Source: Microvirga sp052115485
Lineage (GTDB): Bacteria > Pseudomonadota > Alphaproteobacteria > Rhizobiales > Beijerinckiaceae
DNA: 64,000 nucleotides
Reading direction: 5' to 3'
Assembly: GCF_052115485.1 (NCBI RefSeq)
Contig: NZ_JBFRGU010000006.1
Span: 186,001-250,000 of the forward strand
Part shown: positions 1-7,426 of the stretch, piece by piece
How positions within the stretch are numbered: position 1 is the stretch's first letter
How the letters are laid out: each line of letters starts with the position of its first letter
Notes under the pieces: generated by a model
What the model saw: the letters and a program-made list of their open reading frames with translations, nothing else
Databases searched by the model: none
What the model was told of the DNA's origin: nothing
Program-made: the position numbers and the translations under genes

Positions 1-386
1 AACCGCCAGCGATCGCAGCAACGAAGAGCGACGGCGCACGTCTTTTCGCGACAATCGGCTGCGCTATCTGCCATCGCCCGACGCTCCCCGGAAAGGACGG
101 CCCCGTGCCGGCCTTTACCGATTTGCTTCTCCACGAAATGGGCCCGCAACTCGATGGCGGCGCGACCGAACCCGGCATTCGCGCAAGCGAATGGCGCACC
201 GCGCCACTCTGGGGACTTTCGCACACTCTTGCGAACGGATCGGGCCTCATGCATGACGGGCGCGCCGGAACTCTTGAGGACGCTATCCGCCTTCACGGTG
301 GCGAGGCTGCCCGATCCCGGACACGATTCGAGTCTTTAACGAGGCTGGAGCGACTAAAACTGGTCGAGTTCCTGAAGTCGCTGTGA
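1..386 (+). CDS. Di-heme oxidoreductase (DUF1111 family), C-terminal part
   Basis: The open frame enters from the left edge (first full codon at 3), so only the C-terminal ~127 residues are visible. They contain a c-type heme motif (CAICH, near residue 20 of the visible part) and the DUF1111 tail with SEWRTAPLWGL and LMHDGRAGTLEDAI. This family of periplasmic di-heme proteins related to cytochrome c peroxidases usually sits beside imelysins in iron-associated operons, and here the next gene is an imelysin overlapping or abutting the stop. The substrate is unknown; older names such as thiol oxidoreductase are not supported by anything visible. The family assignment is firm. Confidence 0.88.
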   Translation, partial: PPAIAATKSDGARLFATIGCAICHRPTLPGKDGPVPAFTDLLLHEMGPQLDGGATEPGIRASEWRTAPLWGLSHTLANGSGLMHDGRAGTLEDAIRLHGGEAARSRTRFESLTRLERLKLVEFLKSL

Positions 387-394
387 GGACGAGC

Positions 395-1444
395 ATGTTC
401 CGTTTGCCCATCGCCACCCTGCTGACACTTTGCGCTTTGATCTTTCCGGCGCAAGCCGAGACGCCCCGCGATACGTTGGTGAAAGTCTCGCGAGACTTCA
501 TCATCCCGCGTTATGAAACCCTGGCTCAGGCGGCGAAGGTGCAGCAAACCGCCTGGGAAGCTTTTTGCGGCACGCCGAAGGCGGAAGCTGTCGCGTCCTT
601 GCAAGAGGCCTATCAAAAGGCCGCGGACGCGTGGGCCGGCATTGAGTTCGTTCTCTACGGCCCAATCTCAATCGATTTTCGTTTCGAGCGCATGGCGCAT
701 TGGCCCGAGCGCCAGAACACGGTCAACCGCGCGCTCGCCAACCTCTTGTCGCGCTCCGGCACCGACGATCTGAGCCCGGAACGGTTTTCGCAAGCGAGCG
801 CCGCCGCGCAGGGACTGACCGCTGTTGAGCGGCTTCTCTTCGAAAAGGATGCGGCGAAAGCTTTCACAGATGGTTCGGACACAGCCAAGCGCCGCTGCGC
901 GGTCGGCAGCGCCATCGCACGCGGGCTCGCAACCACAAGCGCTCAAGTGCTCGATGAATGGCGCCGCCCGGATGGAGCGCTCGCCAAAATCGAGAATGGC
1001 GATGCCGGTGTCATCGAAGATGCGGCAACGCGCTTCGCCACGGATTATTCCGGTCTCTTCGACATCATCGACGATCAGAAACTTGGCGTGCCCATGGGCA
1101 AAAAGCCAGACGACGCGCGCCCGATGCTGGCCGAGGGATGGCGCAGCAATCGCTCCATGCGCGCCATCGCCGTCAATCTGGAAGCGGGGGAAGCAATGGG
1201 CAAGCTTCTTGTCGACCCGAACACCGATGAAGGCGCATCGCTCCTCTACGCACTACGCACGCCACGCACGATGGCGGCAACACTCGGGCAGATCGATATC
1301 GGCAAGATAGCCGCCGACCCCAAGACTCGCGCGCAAATCGTTCTTCTGCGTGATGCTATTCATTCACTGCGCGAAGTGGCCGGCAACACGGTGCCGTCCG
1401 CCCTTGGCGTGACCATAGGATTCAGCAGTCGTGACGGGGATTGA
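395..1444 (+). CDS. Imelysin family periplasmic protein
   Basis: Predicted 349-residue exported protein of the imelysin (peptidase M75 / IrpA-EfeO-like) family, associated with iron acquisition; it opens with a signal peptide (MFRLPIATLLTLCALIFPAQA). ATG 395 is preferred over an in-frame GTG at 383 because the signal peptide begins exactly there and GAGGAC lies just upstream. The usual GxHxxE motif reads GLTAVE here, so the histidine is replaced and metal binding or peptidase activity is doubtful. The gene follows the di-heme oxidoreductase and overlaps the next gene (DUF1513), the standard order of this operon; an upstream imelysin paralogue would be expected outside the window. Confidence 0.88.
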   Translation: MFRLPIATLLTLCALIFPAQAETPRDTLVKVSRDFIIPRYETLAQAAKVQQTAWEAFCGTPKAEAVASLQEAYQKAADAWAGIEFVLYGPISIDFRFERMAHWPERQNTVNRALANLLSRSGTDDLSPERFSQASAAAQGLTAVERLLFEKDAAKAFTDGSDTAKRRCAVGSAIARGLATTSAQVLDEWRRPDGALAKIENGDAGVIEDAATRFATDYSGLFDIIDDQKLGVPMGKKPDDARPMLAEGWRSNRSMRAIAVNLEAGEAMGKLLVDPNTDEGASLLYALRTPRTMAATLGQIDIGKIAADPKTRAQIVLLRDAIHSLREVAGNTVPSALGVTIGFSSRDGD

Positions 1445-2546
1445 TCGGCGCTCTTTCCTTGCGGCCTTGAGCGCGGCGATTGCCGCGCCTTTAGGCTCGC
1501 GTCTCGCGCTCGCCGGTACGCCCGAACCGCTTTTCGTTTCCGCCTGTTTCGACGCGTCGGATGCCGCTTCCGTTGCCGTGTTCTCGCTCGACGGGCATAT
1601 GCTTTTCAACACGCGCCTGCCGGATCGCGGGCATGACATCGCCATGCGGCCATCCTCGGACGACCTTGTGGTCTTTGCGCGGCGGCCCGGCAACTGGGCG
1701 GCGATCATCGACCGCAATACGGGCATCGTCGCGAAAGTGATCACGTCTCCGCCCGGTCGCCATTTCTACGGCCACGGTGTCTTCTCAGCCGATGGCGGCC
1801 TGCTCTATGCCACCGAGAACGCGATGACGACAGGTGACGGGCTGCTTGGCATCTATGATGCAAAAGCCGGTTATCGGCGCGTCGGCGAAATGCCGAGCTT
1901 CGGCATCGGCCCACACGATCTCGCGTTTCTTCCCGGCCACCGCCACATCGTGGTGGCGAATGGCGGCATCAAAACGCACCCCGGCACGGGCCGCGAAATT
2001 CTCAACAAGGACGAGATGGAGCCAAGCCTCGCCCTCGTCGATCCTCAAAGCGGTACAGTTCTCGTCAAGACCGATCTGGGCGCGGCGCTCAAGGGCCTGA
2101 GCATCCGGCACCTCGCCGTGACCGCGACAGGTGAGGCAGTTTTCGGTTGTCAGTTCGAGGGCGATCCGAACGAGATGCCGTCTCTCGTCGGCACCCTGAC
2201 GCCGGACGGCAAAACCCGTTTGCTGGAAATGCCGGAAGACGATCTCGACGCTCTCAAGAACTATGTCGGTTCGGTCACGCTCGATGCTTCCGGCACCATT
2301 GCGGCGGCGACGAGCCCGCGCGGCAACACCATCGCGTTCTGGGATTTGACGAGCGGACGCTATCTCGACCGACGCCGCATGTCGGATGTCTGCGGCGTAG
2401 CAGCGGCCCCTATGAACGGCGTCTTTCTTGCGACATCGGGCAACGCCGGTGTGAAGCTCGCCCCCGTTGCATCCCAGGAATTGAGCCGTCTTGGTGGAAC
2501 CGAACTCGACCGTTGGATCTGGGACAATCACCTTCGACGCGTCTAA
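1431..2546 (+). CDS. DUF1513 domain-containing protein (beta-propeller-like, exported)
   Basis: A 371-residue protein starting at GTG 1431, 14 bases inside the imelysin gene, so translation is probably coupled. The N terminus has a Tat-like signal (DRRSFLAALSAAIAAPLG). The remainder is rich in short strand repeats typical of DUF1513 proteins (DGHMLFNTRLPDRGHDIA, PRGNTIAFWDLTSGRYLDR). DUF1513 proteins are the usual last member of the imelysin/di-heme oxidoreductase cluster; their biochemical role is not established. No metal-binding motif is obvious. The family call is strong; the function is unknown. Confidence 0.88.
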   Translation: MTGIDRRSFLAALSAAIAAPLGSRLALAGTPEPLFVSACFDASDAASVAVFSLDGHMLFNTRLPDRGHDIAMRPSSDDLVVFARRPGNWAAIIDRNTGIVAKVITSPPGRHFYGHGVFSADGGLLYATENAMTTGDGLLGIYDAKAGYRRVGEMPSFGIGPHDLAFLPGHRHIVVANGGIKTHPGTGREILNKDEMEPSLALVDPQSGTVLVKTDLGAALKGLSIRHLAVTATGEAVFGCQFEGDPNEMPSLVGTLTPDGKTRLLEMPEDDLDALKNYVGSVTLDASGTIAAATSPRGNTIAFWDLTSGRYLDRRRMSDVCGVAAAPMNGVFLATSGNAGVKLAPVASQELSRLGGTELDRWIWDNHLRRV

Positions 2547-2625
2547 TTTCTCCAATGCGCACGAGGCGACAAGCGGCCAGACCGTCCTATATTCTCGATG
2601 ACCTGAGATCGATAGAGGAAATCCG

Positions 2626-3417
2626 GTGGTTTTCGATACGTGGCTCGGTCTGCCGGTGTGGGGAGTCTTTGCAAGCCTGGCCGTTCTCCTCGCGGCCTCG
2701 GGCTTGCTTGTTTATTGGCTCTGCTTCGGAAAACGCTGCCGGCGGATAGCGTCGAGCTTCGGAGGAGTGGTTGCGCCGTTCTTCGGCTCGGTCGCCATTC
2801 TCTTCGCCCTGCTCATGGGCTTTCTCGCGAACGAGGTCTGGGATCGCAATCGTCAGGCCGCCCGGGTTGTCTTTGACGAACGGGACGGGCTTCTGGCCCT
2901 GAATGCCATGACCGTCACCAATGTTTCCGACATGGAGGAGGTTCGTGATGCAATCCGGCACTATGTTCGTATTCTCATCGACGAGGAATGGCCGCTCATG
3001 ATGGACCAGGAGAGCTCTCCCCAGGCCGAGAGAGCCATCCTCGCACTACTCGCCCATGTCTCCGCCCCGAAAATCGGGATCGAGGCGGGGCAAGCTACGC
3101 AAGGCGCCCTGCTGGATACGGTCCTTGCTCTTCGAAAGGCCCGCTCCGAGCGGCTGGCGCTGAGCGGAGACAGCACGGACCGCACAAAATGGGAGACGGT
3201 GCTTGTCCTTGCGGTCATCACCCAGATCGCTATCGCTGTCGTCCACCTGGAGCGTCCGCGCGCACAAGCGGCGGCTTTGTCGATATTCACAGCCGCAGCC
3301 GTAGCCGCACTCGGCCTCGTCGCTATTCGCGAACGGCCCTTCGACGGAGTCTTGCGGTTTTCGGCAGAACCCCTTGTAGAGGCTTTGACGACCATGACAG
3401 AGCCGTCGAAGCCTTGA
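2626..3417 (+). CDS. DUF4239-like integral membrane protein
   Basis: A 263-residue protein from GTG 2626. It has two hydrophobic segments near residues 10-32 and 47-68, a soluble stretch of about 110 residues rich in charge, and two more segments near 187-206 and 212-230. This topology and the motif FLANEVWDRNRQAARVVFDERDGLL resemble the DUF4239 (bestrophin-like) family, conserved in rhizobia without an assigned function. It stands alone between the imelysin operon and the PfkB kinase gene. Channel activity should not be assumed from the family nickname. Confidence 0.7.
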   Translation: MVFDTWLGLPVWGVFASLAVLLAASGLLVYWLCFGKRCRRIASSFGGVVAPFFGSVAILFALLMGFLANEVWDRNRQAARVVFDERDGLLALNAMTVTNVSDMEEVRDAIRHYVRILIDEEWPLMMDQESSPQAERAILALLAHVSAPKIGIEAGQATQGALLDTVLALRKARSERLALSGDSTDRTKWETVLVLAVITQIAIAVVHLERPRAQAAALSIFTAAAVAALGLVAIRERPFDGVLRFSAEPLVEALTTMTEPSKP

Positions 3418-3506
3418 GCTTGGCCGAGATAACTTGCACAATCGTGGGCGCCCGGCCAAAGCTTGGCGCCGAATCGCATTCCCCACCCTCACGATAGTGT
3501 ATTTAC

Positions 3507-4409
3507 ATGCAAGCTCTCTTCGTTGGTCAGACCTACATCGATGTGACATTCCTGGCGGATGAAATTCCGACCGGAGACGAGAAGACCGTTGCACGCGATT
3601 ATGCGATCTCGTTCGGCGGCAATGCGGTCACCGCCGCCTTTGCCTGCGCCAAGCTCGGCATCGTGCCCGATCTGCTCACCTCGATCGCCGATGACTGGCT
3701 CGGGCGCATGTTCATCGACATGGCCGCGAAATACGGCATTTCCGTCCACCATCGAAAGGTCACGGAATCGTCCCTCTCCTTCATCATGCCTCATGGCGGC
3801 AAGCGCGCTATCGTCCGCTGCCGCGACGACCACTATCTGCACCCCGTCCCGCCCCTGAACTTGAAGGGCTGTCGGGCGCTGCATCTCGACGGTCACCAGG
3901 CGGATGCAGCCATGCACTACGCGAAGACCTGCCGTGAGGCCGGTATTCTCACCTCGCTCGACGGTGGAGGGCTGCGTTCCAATACGCACGAACTCCTCGA
4001 ATTCATCGATGTCGCCATCGTGGCCGAGCGCTTGTGCGAGCAGATGAATCTGACGCCAAAGGAAATGCTCACCTACCTCAAGGGACGTGGCTGCAAGGTC
4101 GGTGGCGTTACCTTGGGCGAGCGCGGCCTCGTCTGGTATGACGAGACGGGCACGGAAAGCGTTCTGCCGGCACTTGCCGTGCCGCCGGAGGATGTGGTCG
4201 ACACCAATGGCGCAGGCGATATTTTCCACGGCGCTTACGTCTATTCCGCCATGGCTCGGCCGGAAATGCCCTGGCGCGAACACTTCACCTTCGCCCGCGC
4301 GGCCTCGGGCTACGCCATTCAACATCTCGGCAACGAGGCGAGCCTGCCGATGCTGTCCGACATCACGGCGACGCAGACGAAATTTGCAGAGCGCAAGCTC
4401 GCCGCGTGA
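3507..4409 (+). CDS. PfkB family sugar kinase
   Basis: A 300-residue ribokinase-fold kinase. It has the N-terminal glycine motif (SFGGNAVTAAFA, residues 35-46) and the C-terminal ATP/anion-hole signature DTNGAGDIFHGA (232-243), whose Asp 238 would be the catalytic base. The family phosphorylates sugars, nucleosides or related alcohols with ATP in the cytoplasm; the substrate cannot be read from the sequence. No good Shine-Dalgarno precedes ATG 3507. DUF3088 follows 27 bases downstream and is probably cotranscribed. Confidence 0.88.
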   Translation: MQALFVGQTYIDVTFLADEIPTGDEKTVARDYAISFGGNAVTAAFACAKLGIVPDLLTSIADDWLGRMFIDMAAKYGISVHHRKVTESSLSFIMPHGGKRAIVRCRDDHYLHPVPPLNLKGCRALHLDGHQADAAMHYAKTCREAGILTSLDGGGLRSNTHELLEFIDVAIVAERLCEQMNLTPKEMLTYLKGRGCKVGGVTLGERGLVWYDETGTESVLPALAVPPEDVVDTNGAGDIFHGAYVYSAMARPEMPWREHFTFARAASGYAIQHLGNEASLPMLSDITATQTKFAERKLAA

Positions 4410-4436
4410 AGCATCGCAATCAGAAAACGGATCGCA

Positions 4437-4784
4437 ATGAAACGCGACAAGCTGTTTATCCTCAAGCCCGATTTCGAGGATCCCGCTTATCCAGGCAAGC
4501 GCTTCTATTGCTGGCATTGCGCGTTGATAGAGGGCGTTCTCGTCTCTTTTCCGGACCTCGTTTCAAAGCTCGATGTGGAGCGCGTGGCGTGGTCGCGCCC
4601 ACGTGCGCGCGTGATCGACATGGTCGGTGAAGAAAACCAGTCCTTGCCGCTTCTTGTTCTCGCGGATGACGCACCAACGGAATTGGCCGCACAATCCTAC
4701 AATGGACGGCGTTTCATTTCGGACAAGGACGCGATCCTGCGCGCGTTGAGCCTGCGCCACGGCTTTCCCGAGCCGCATCCGTAG
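4437..4784 (+). CDS. DUF3088 domain-containing protein
   Basis: A 115-residue cytoplasmic protein matching the DUF3088 family along its length (KLFILKPDFEDPAYPGKRFYC; NGRRFISDKDAILRALS). It carries a CxxC pair (C25-W-H-C28) near the N terminus, similar in position to a thioredoxin-type redox motif, and an LPLLVLADDAPTE stretch resembling the cis-Pro region of that fold. Redox function is an inference only. It lies 27 bases after the PfkB kinase and ends at a strong terminator-like hairpin. Confidence 0.82.
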   Translation: MKRDKLFILKPDFEDPAYPGKRFYCWHCALIEGVLVSFPDLVSKLDVERVAWSRPRARVIDMVGEENQSLPLLVLADDAPTELAAQSYNGRRFISDKDAILRALSLRHGFPEPHP

Positions 4785-4835
4785 TCGCAGCGGGGAGAGC
4801 TTTCACAGCTTCCGCCCGCTGCGACGCAACTTTTT
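4784..4835. terminator. Terminator hairpin between DUF3088 and prfC
   Basis: Perfect 11-base arms (GTCGCAGCGGG at 4784 and CCCGCTGCGAC at 4815) enclose a 20-base loop and are followed on the plus strand by GCAACTTTTT. The hairpin begins at the DUF3088 stop codon and its T-run touches the prfC stop, so it sits between two convergent genes and most likely terminates the plus-strand transcript. Confidence 0.75.
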
Positions 4836-6417
4836 AAGCCGCCTTCTTCTGATAGTCCTTCACGTCCGAGAACGTGATGCCCTTGGCGCGATCAACCTCG
4901 TATTGAAGATTGAAATTGTTCGCCGCCATGAAGACCGGCGCGCCATCGAGGTCATGAGCCATCGACGAGAGATGGCTATCTACAAAGCGGTCGAGTTCGA
5001 TGCGATCGGCCGCCGTGATCCAGCGGCAGATCGTAAACCGCGTGGGCTCGTAATCGATGGGCAGGCCATATTCGGCAAGCAGGCGCTCTTTCAGCACATC
5101 GAGCTGCAGCGCGCCGACCACGCCGACGATGGCGCCCGATCCATCCTGCGGGATGAAGAGCTGAACCACGCCCTCTTCCGCCATCTGCTGCAAGGCCTCG
5201 CGCAGCTTCTTCGCCTTCATCGCATCCTGCAACTTGATGCGGCGCAGGATTTCCGGTGCGAAGCTCGGCACGCCGCGAAACACGATGTCCTCGCCCTCGG
5301 TCAGCGTATCGCCGATGCGCAAGGTGCCGTGGTTCGGAATGCCGACCACATCACCCGCCCAAGCCTCGTCCGCGATCGCACGATCCTGCGCGAAGAAGAA
5401 TTGCGGAGCATTCAGGCTCATGGGCTTGCCGGTGCGAACGAGCTTCGCCTTCATGCCGCGCGCGAGCTTGCCCGAGCAGATGCGCATGAAGGCGATGCGG
5501 TCGCGATGATTCGGATCCATGTTGGCCTGGATCTTGAACACGAAGCCGGTCATCTTCGGCTCGCCCGCCTCGACCTGGCGCTTGTCCGCGTCCTGCCCAC
5601 GTGGCGGAGGGGCATAGGCGGCCATGGCGTCGATGAGATCGCGCACGCCGAAATTGCGCAACGCGCTGCCGAAGAACACAGGCGTCAGGTGCCCTTCGCG
5701 GAAGGACTGAAGATCGAACGGCTTGCAGGCCTCCTTCGCAAGGCTGACTTCCTCCCGCCACGCCTCGATCTCATGCGCGGGCAACAGGCTGTCGATCAGC
5801 GGATCATACGGTCCGGAAACGCTCTGCGGCTCGTCATCGGTGTCGATGCGGCGCACGAGGTTGCGCTGGAGATCGTAAGTGCCCGCGAAACTGCGGCCCT
5901 GCCCGATGGGCCAGGTGACGGGCGTCGTGTCGAGGGCGAGCGTCTTTTCGATCTCGTCCAGAAGGTCGAAGGGATTGCGCGTCTCGCGGTCCATCTTGTT
6001 GACGAAGGTGACGATCGGAATGTCGCGCATGCGGCAGACTTCGAAAAGCTTGCGCGTGCGCGCCTCGATACCCTTCGCGGCGTCGATCACCATGATCGCG
6101 GAATCGACGGCGGTAAGCGTGCGATAGGTATCTTCCGAGAAGTCCTCGTGGCCCGGCGTGTCGAGCAGGTTGAAGACGCAATCGCCGTATTCGAAGGTCA
6201 TCACGGAGGTGACGACGGAGATGCCGCGTTCCTTTTCGATGCCCATCCAGTCGGAGCGGGTCGAAACCCGGTTCTTTTTGGCCTTCACCTCACCGGCGAG
6301 CTGAATCGCGCCGCCGAAAAGCAGCAGCTTTTCGGTGAGCGTGGTCTTACCCGCGTCGGGGTGGGAGATGATCGCAAACGTGCGACGGCGTCTCACGGGA
6401 GCCGGAAGATCGGTCAT
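4834..6417 (-). CDS. prfC: Peptide chain release factor 3 (RF3)
   Basis: A 527-residue translational GTPase that recycles release factors 1 and 2 from the ribosome after peptide release. The G1 motif (HPDAGKTT) lies at residues 19-26, G3 as DTPGHEDF and G4 as NKMD. The C-terminal RF3-specific domains are present (CRWITAADRIELDRF). Length matches the family. The gene is monocistronic on the minus strand, converging with DUF3088, with upstream DNA shared with the orphan leader locus at 6.5 kb. No unusual features. Confidence 0.97.
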   Translation of the reverse strand: MTDLPAPVRRRRTFAIISHPDAGKTTLTEKLLLFGGAIQLAGEVKAKKNRVSTRSDWMGIEKERGISVVTSVMTFEYGDCVFNLLDTPGHEDFSEDTYRTLTAVDSAIMVIDAAKGIEARTRKLFEVCRMRDIPIVTFVNKMDRETRNPFDLLDEIEKTLALDTTPVTWPIGQGRSFAGTYDLQRNLVRRIDTDDEPQSVSGPYDPLIDSLLPAHEIEAWREEVSLAKEACKPFDLQSFREGHLTPVFFGSALRNFGVRDLIDAMAAYAPPPRGQDADKRQVEAGEPKMTGFVFKIQANMDPNHRDRIAFMRICSGKLARGMKAKLVRTGKPMSLNAPQFFFAQDRAIADEAWAGDVVGIPNHGTLRIGDTLTEGEDIVFRGVPSFAPEILRRIKLQDAMKAKKLREALQQMAEEGVVQLFIPQDGSGAIVGVVGALQLDVLKERLLAEYGLPIDYEPTRFTICRWITAADRIELDRFVDSHLSSMAHDLDGAPVFMAANNFNLQYEVDRAKGITFSDVKDYQKKAA

Positions 6418-6542
6418 AGTGTCCAGGTTCTACTCAAGATCACGAGGCGGGGGCAAGACGCCGCAGCGCAACCCTCTTTACGTCATTTGGCCTCACACAC
6501 CATAGTGGGGGTATCCGTCAACAACGAAAAGGAGGTGATCCA

Positions 6543-6587
6543 GTGTCTCATTGTCACTGTCGTCGCCTCGCCGTGGGCATCCGCTAA
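6543..6587 (+). CDS. Short leader-peptide ORF (MSHCHCRRLAVGIR)
   Basis: A 14-codon ORF starting at GTG 6543. It is preceded by AAAAGGAGGTGATCC (6527-6541), complementary over 14 bases to the 3' end of 16S rRNA, with seven bases between GGAGG and the start: a near-ideal Shine-Dalgarno. The peptide has adjacent Cys-His-Cys and Arg-Arg codons, as expected of a ribosome-mediated attenuator. Codons 9-12 can pair with sequence downstream, and a terminator follows at 6657. No plus-strand gene follows for nearly 12 kb, so the regulated gene is missing or the transcript acts alone. Translation is inferred, not shown. Confidence 0.5.
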   Translation: MSHCHCRRLAVGIR

Positions 6588-6642
6588 GTCATTGATTTAG
6601 CTTTGGCTCCGTGGAAACGCCCATGGCGTACCGCACGGCGAG
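6567..6642 (+). promoter_or_regulatory. Mutually exclusive stem candidates after the leader ORF
   Basis: CTCGCCGTG at 6567-6575, inside the leader ORF, is perfectly complementary to CACGGCGAG at 6634-6642. The overlapping segment CGCCGTGGGC at 6569-6578 can instead pair with GCCCATGGCG at 6619-6628 with one mismatch. The two pairings cannot coexist and both lie just upstream of a terminator, an attenuator-like arrangement. A seven-codon ORF (MAYRTAR, 6623-6646) lies within the same segment but has no clear ribosome binding site. Confidence 0.45.
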
Positions 6643-6656
6643 ATAATGCTTAAGGC

Positions 6657-6692
6657 CACGCCGGGGGCGATTCGTCTCCGGCGTGTTTTATT
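6657..6692 (+). terminator. Rho-independent terminator of the leader transcript
   Basis: CACGCCGG (6657-6664) and CCGGCGTG (6678-6685) form a perfect eight-base GC-rich stem followed directly by TTTTATT. It lies 70 bases past the stop of the 14-codon leader ORF and has the right polarity to end a plus-strand transcript; there is no other plus-strand gene it could serve. Confidence 0.75.
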
Positions 6693-6713
6693 AAGAGGGT
6701 CTAGCTCTTTGAT

Positions 6714-6766
6714 TTCGCATGATCCGGGCGAACAACCCGGTTTCCACTTGTTCTGATCATGCTCTA
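6714..6766 (-). repeat. Dispersed intergenic repeat, copy A
   Basis: This segment reads, on the minus strand, TAGAGCATGATCAGAACAAG, then TGGAAACCGGGTTGTTCGCC and CGGATCATGCG. The same module recurs at 54719 and 56422, and in part at 33354. The ends are inverted (GCATGATC and GATCATGC), so the element can fold back. It sits at the 3' end of the minus-strand membrane protein gene at 6757, reaching into its last codons. It is a non-coding member of the palindromic repeats common in Hyphomicrobiales. Confidence 0.75.
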
Positions 6767-7263
6767 AGCCGAATTCCTTGCGCCACCCTGCCCTGAAATG
6801 TCCGAGACGCAACGATTCCGAGAAGGACGAACACCACCAGTGCGACGCCCTGGGACAGGACGAACGGCAATTCCGCCTGCGTCGGGGCTGCGCTTTTGAG
6901 AAGCGGGATCTTCGTGAAAGCCTGGGCGATGGCGACAAAGGCAAGAAGATACACGCTCGCAACGATCCCGCCGGCATAAATCCACCGCCATGAACCGGCG
7001 AGATACCCGCCGTAGCGCGCGAAAAGCACCGCCGCGAGGATGACGAGGGCAATCACGCCGACCACATGCGAGGGCAGTACGCCAGTGAAGGGAAAGCCGA
7101 AACCCGTGACGCTGGTGGCGATCGCGGTGATGAGGAATACTCCCGTCCGAACGGGTCGAATGCGCCCCGCGAACAGATCGGCGATGATCACGAACCCCAC
7201 GAAAAGCGCGATAAGGCTCAGAGCCGTGTGGATGAAGGTGTAGGTCGCTAGGCTGACGATCAT
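6757..7263 (-). CDS. Small integral membrane protein, function unknown
   Basis: A 168-residue protein with about five hydrophobic segments covering most of its length (TYTFIHTALSLIALFVGFVI; VGVIALVILAAVLFARYGGYLAG; a C-terminal LSQGVALVVFVLLGIVASRTF). ATG 7263 is chosen because it follows CGGAGACCTGTC; the frame stays open further upstream but that part has no membrane-protein character. I do not recognise a family with confidence. The 3' end runs into a dispersed repeat. Its neighbours give no functional clue. Confidence 0.7.
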   Translation of the reverse strand: MIVSLATYTFIHTALSLIALFVGFVIIADLFAGRIRPVRTGVFLITAIATSVTGFGFPFTGVLPSHVVGVIALVILAAVLFARYGGYLAGSWRWIYAGGIVASVYLLAFVAIAQAFTKIPLLKSAAPTQAELPFVLSQGVALVVFVLLGIVASRTFQGRVAQGIRLRA

Positions 7264-7376
7264 GACAGGTCTCCGTTTCAGAGAGCGGCTGCGTTCCCGA
7301 AACGTCGCGAAACACCATAAACATAAGCGCGAGCCGTTCCACGGCAAAGGTTGTCTTCCTCCCACGCCGTTCCGCA

Positions 7377-7405
7377 TAAAAAAAGCCGCCTCGAAGGCGG
7401 CCTTT
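7377..7405 (-). terminator. Terminator of the aspartoacylase-like gene
   Basis: GCCGCCT-CGA-AGGCGGC (7385-7401) forms a seven-base GC stem. On the minus strand it is followed by a run of seven T, so it should terminate transcription coming from the hydrolase gene whose stop lies at 7427. Confidence 0.82.
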
Positions 7406-7426
7406 CTTATCTCGAGCGTGTCGCCG

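Noticed and set aside
6528..6541. Exact match on the minus strand to the 3' end of 16S rRNA, considered as an rRNA fragment.
   Set aside because: Only 14-16 bases match and nothing upstream on that strand resembles 16S; it is better explained as a strong Shine-Dalgarno on the plus strand.
4903..6600. A 565-codon open frame antisense to prfC that extends over the leader ORF region.
   Set aside because: No protein-like features; the conserved gene is prfC on the minus strand.
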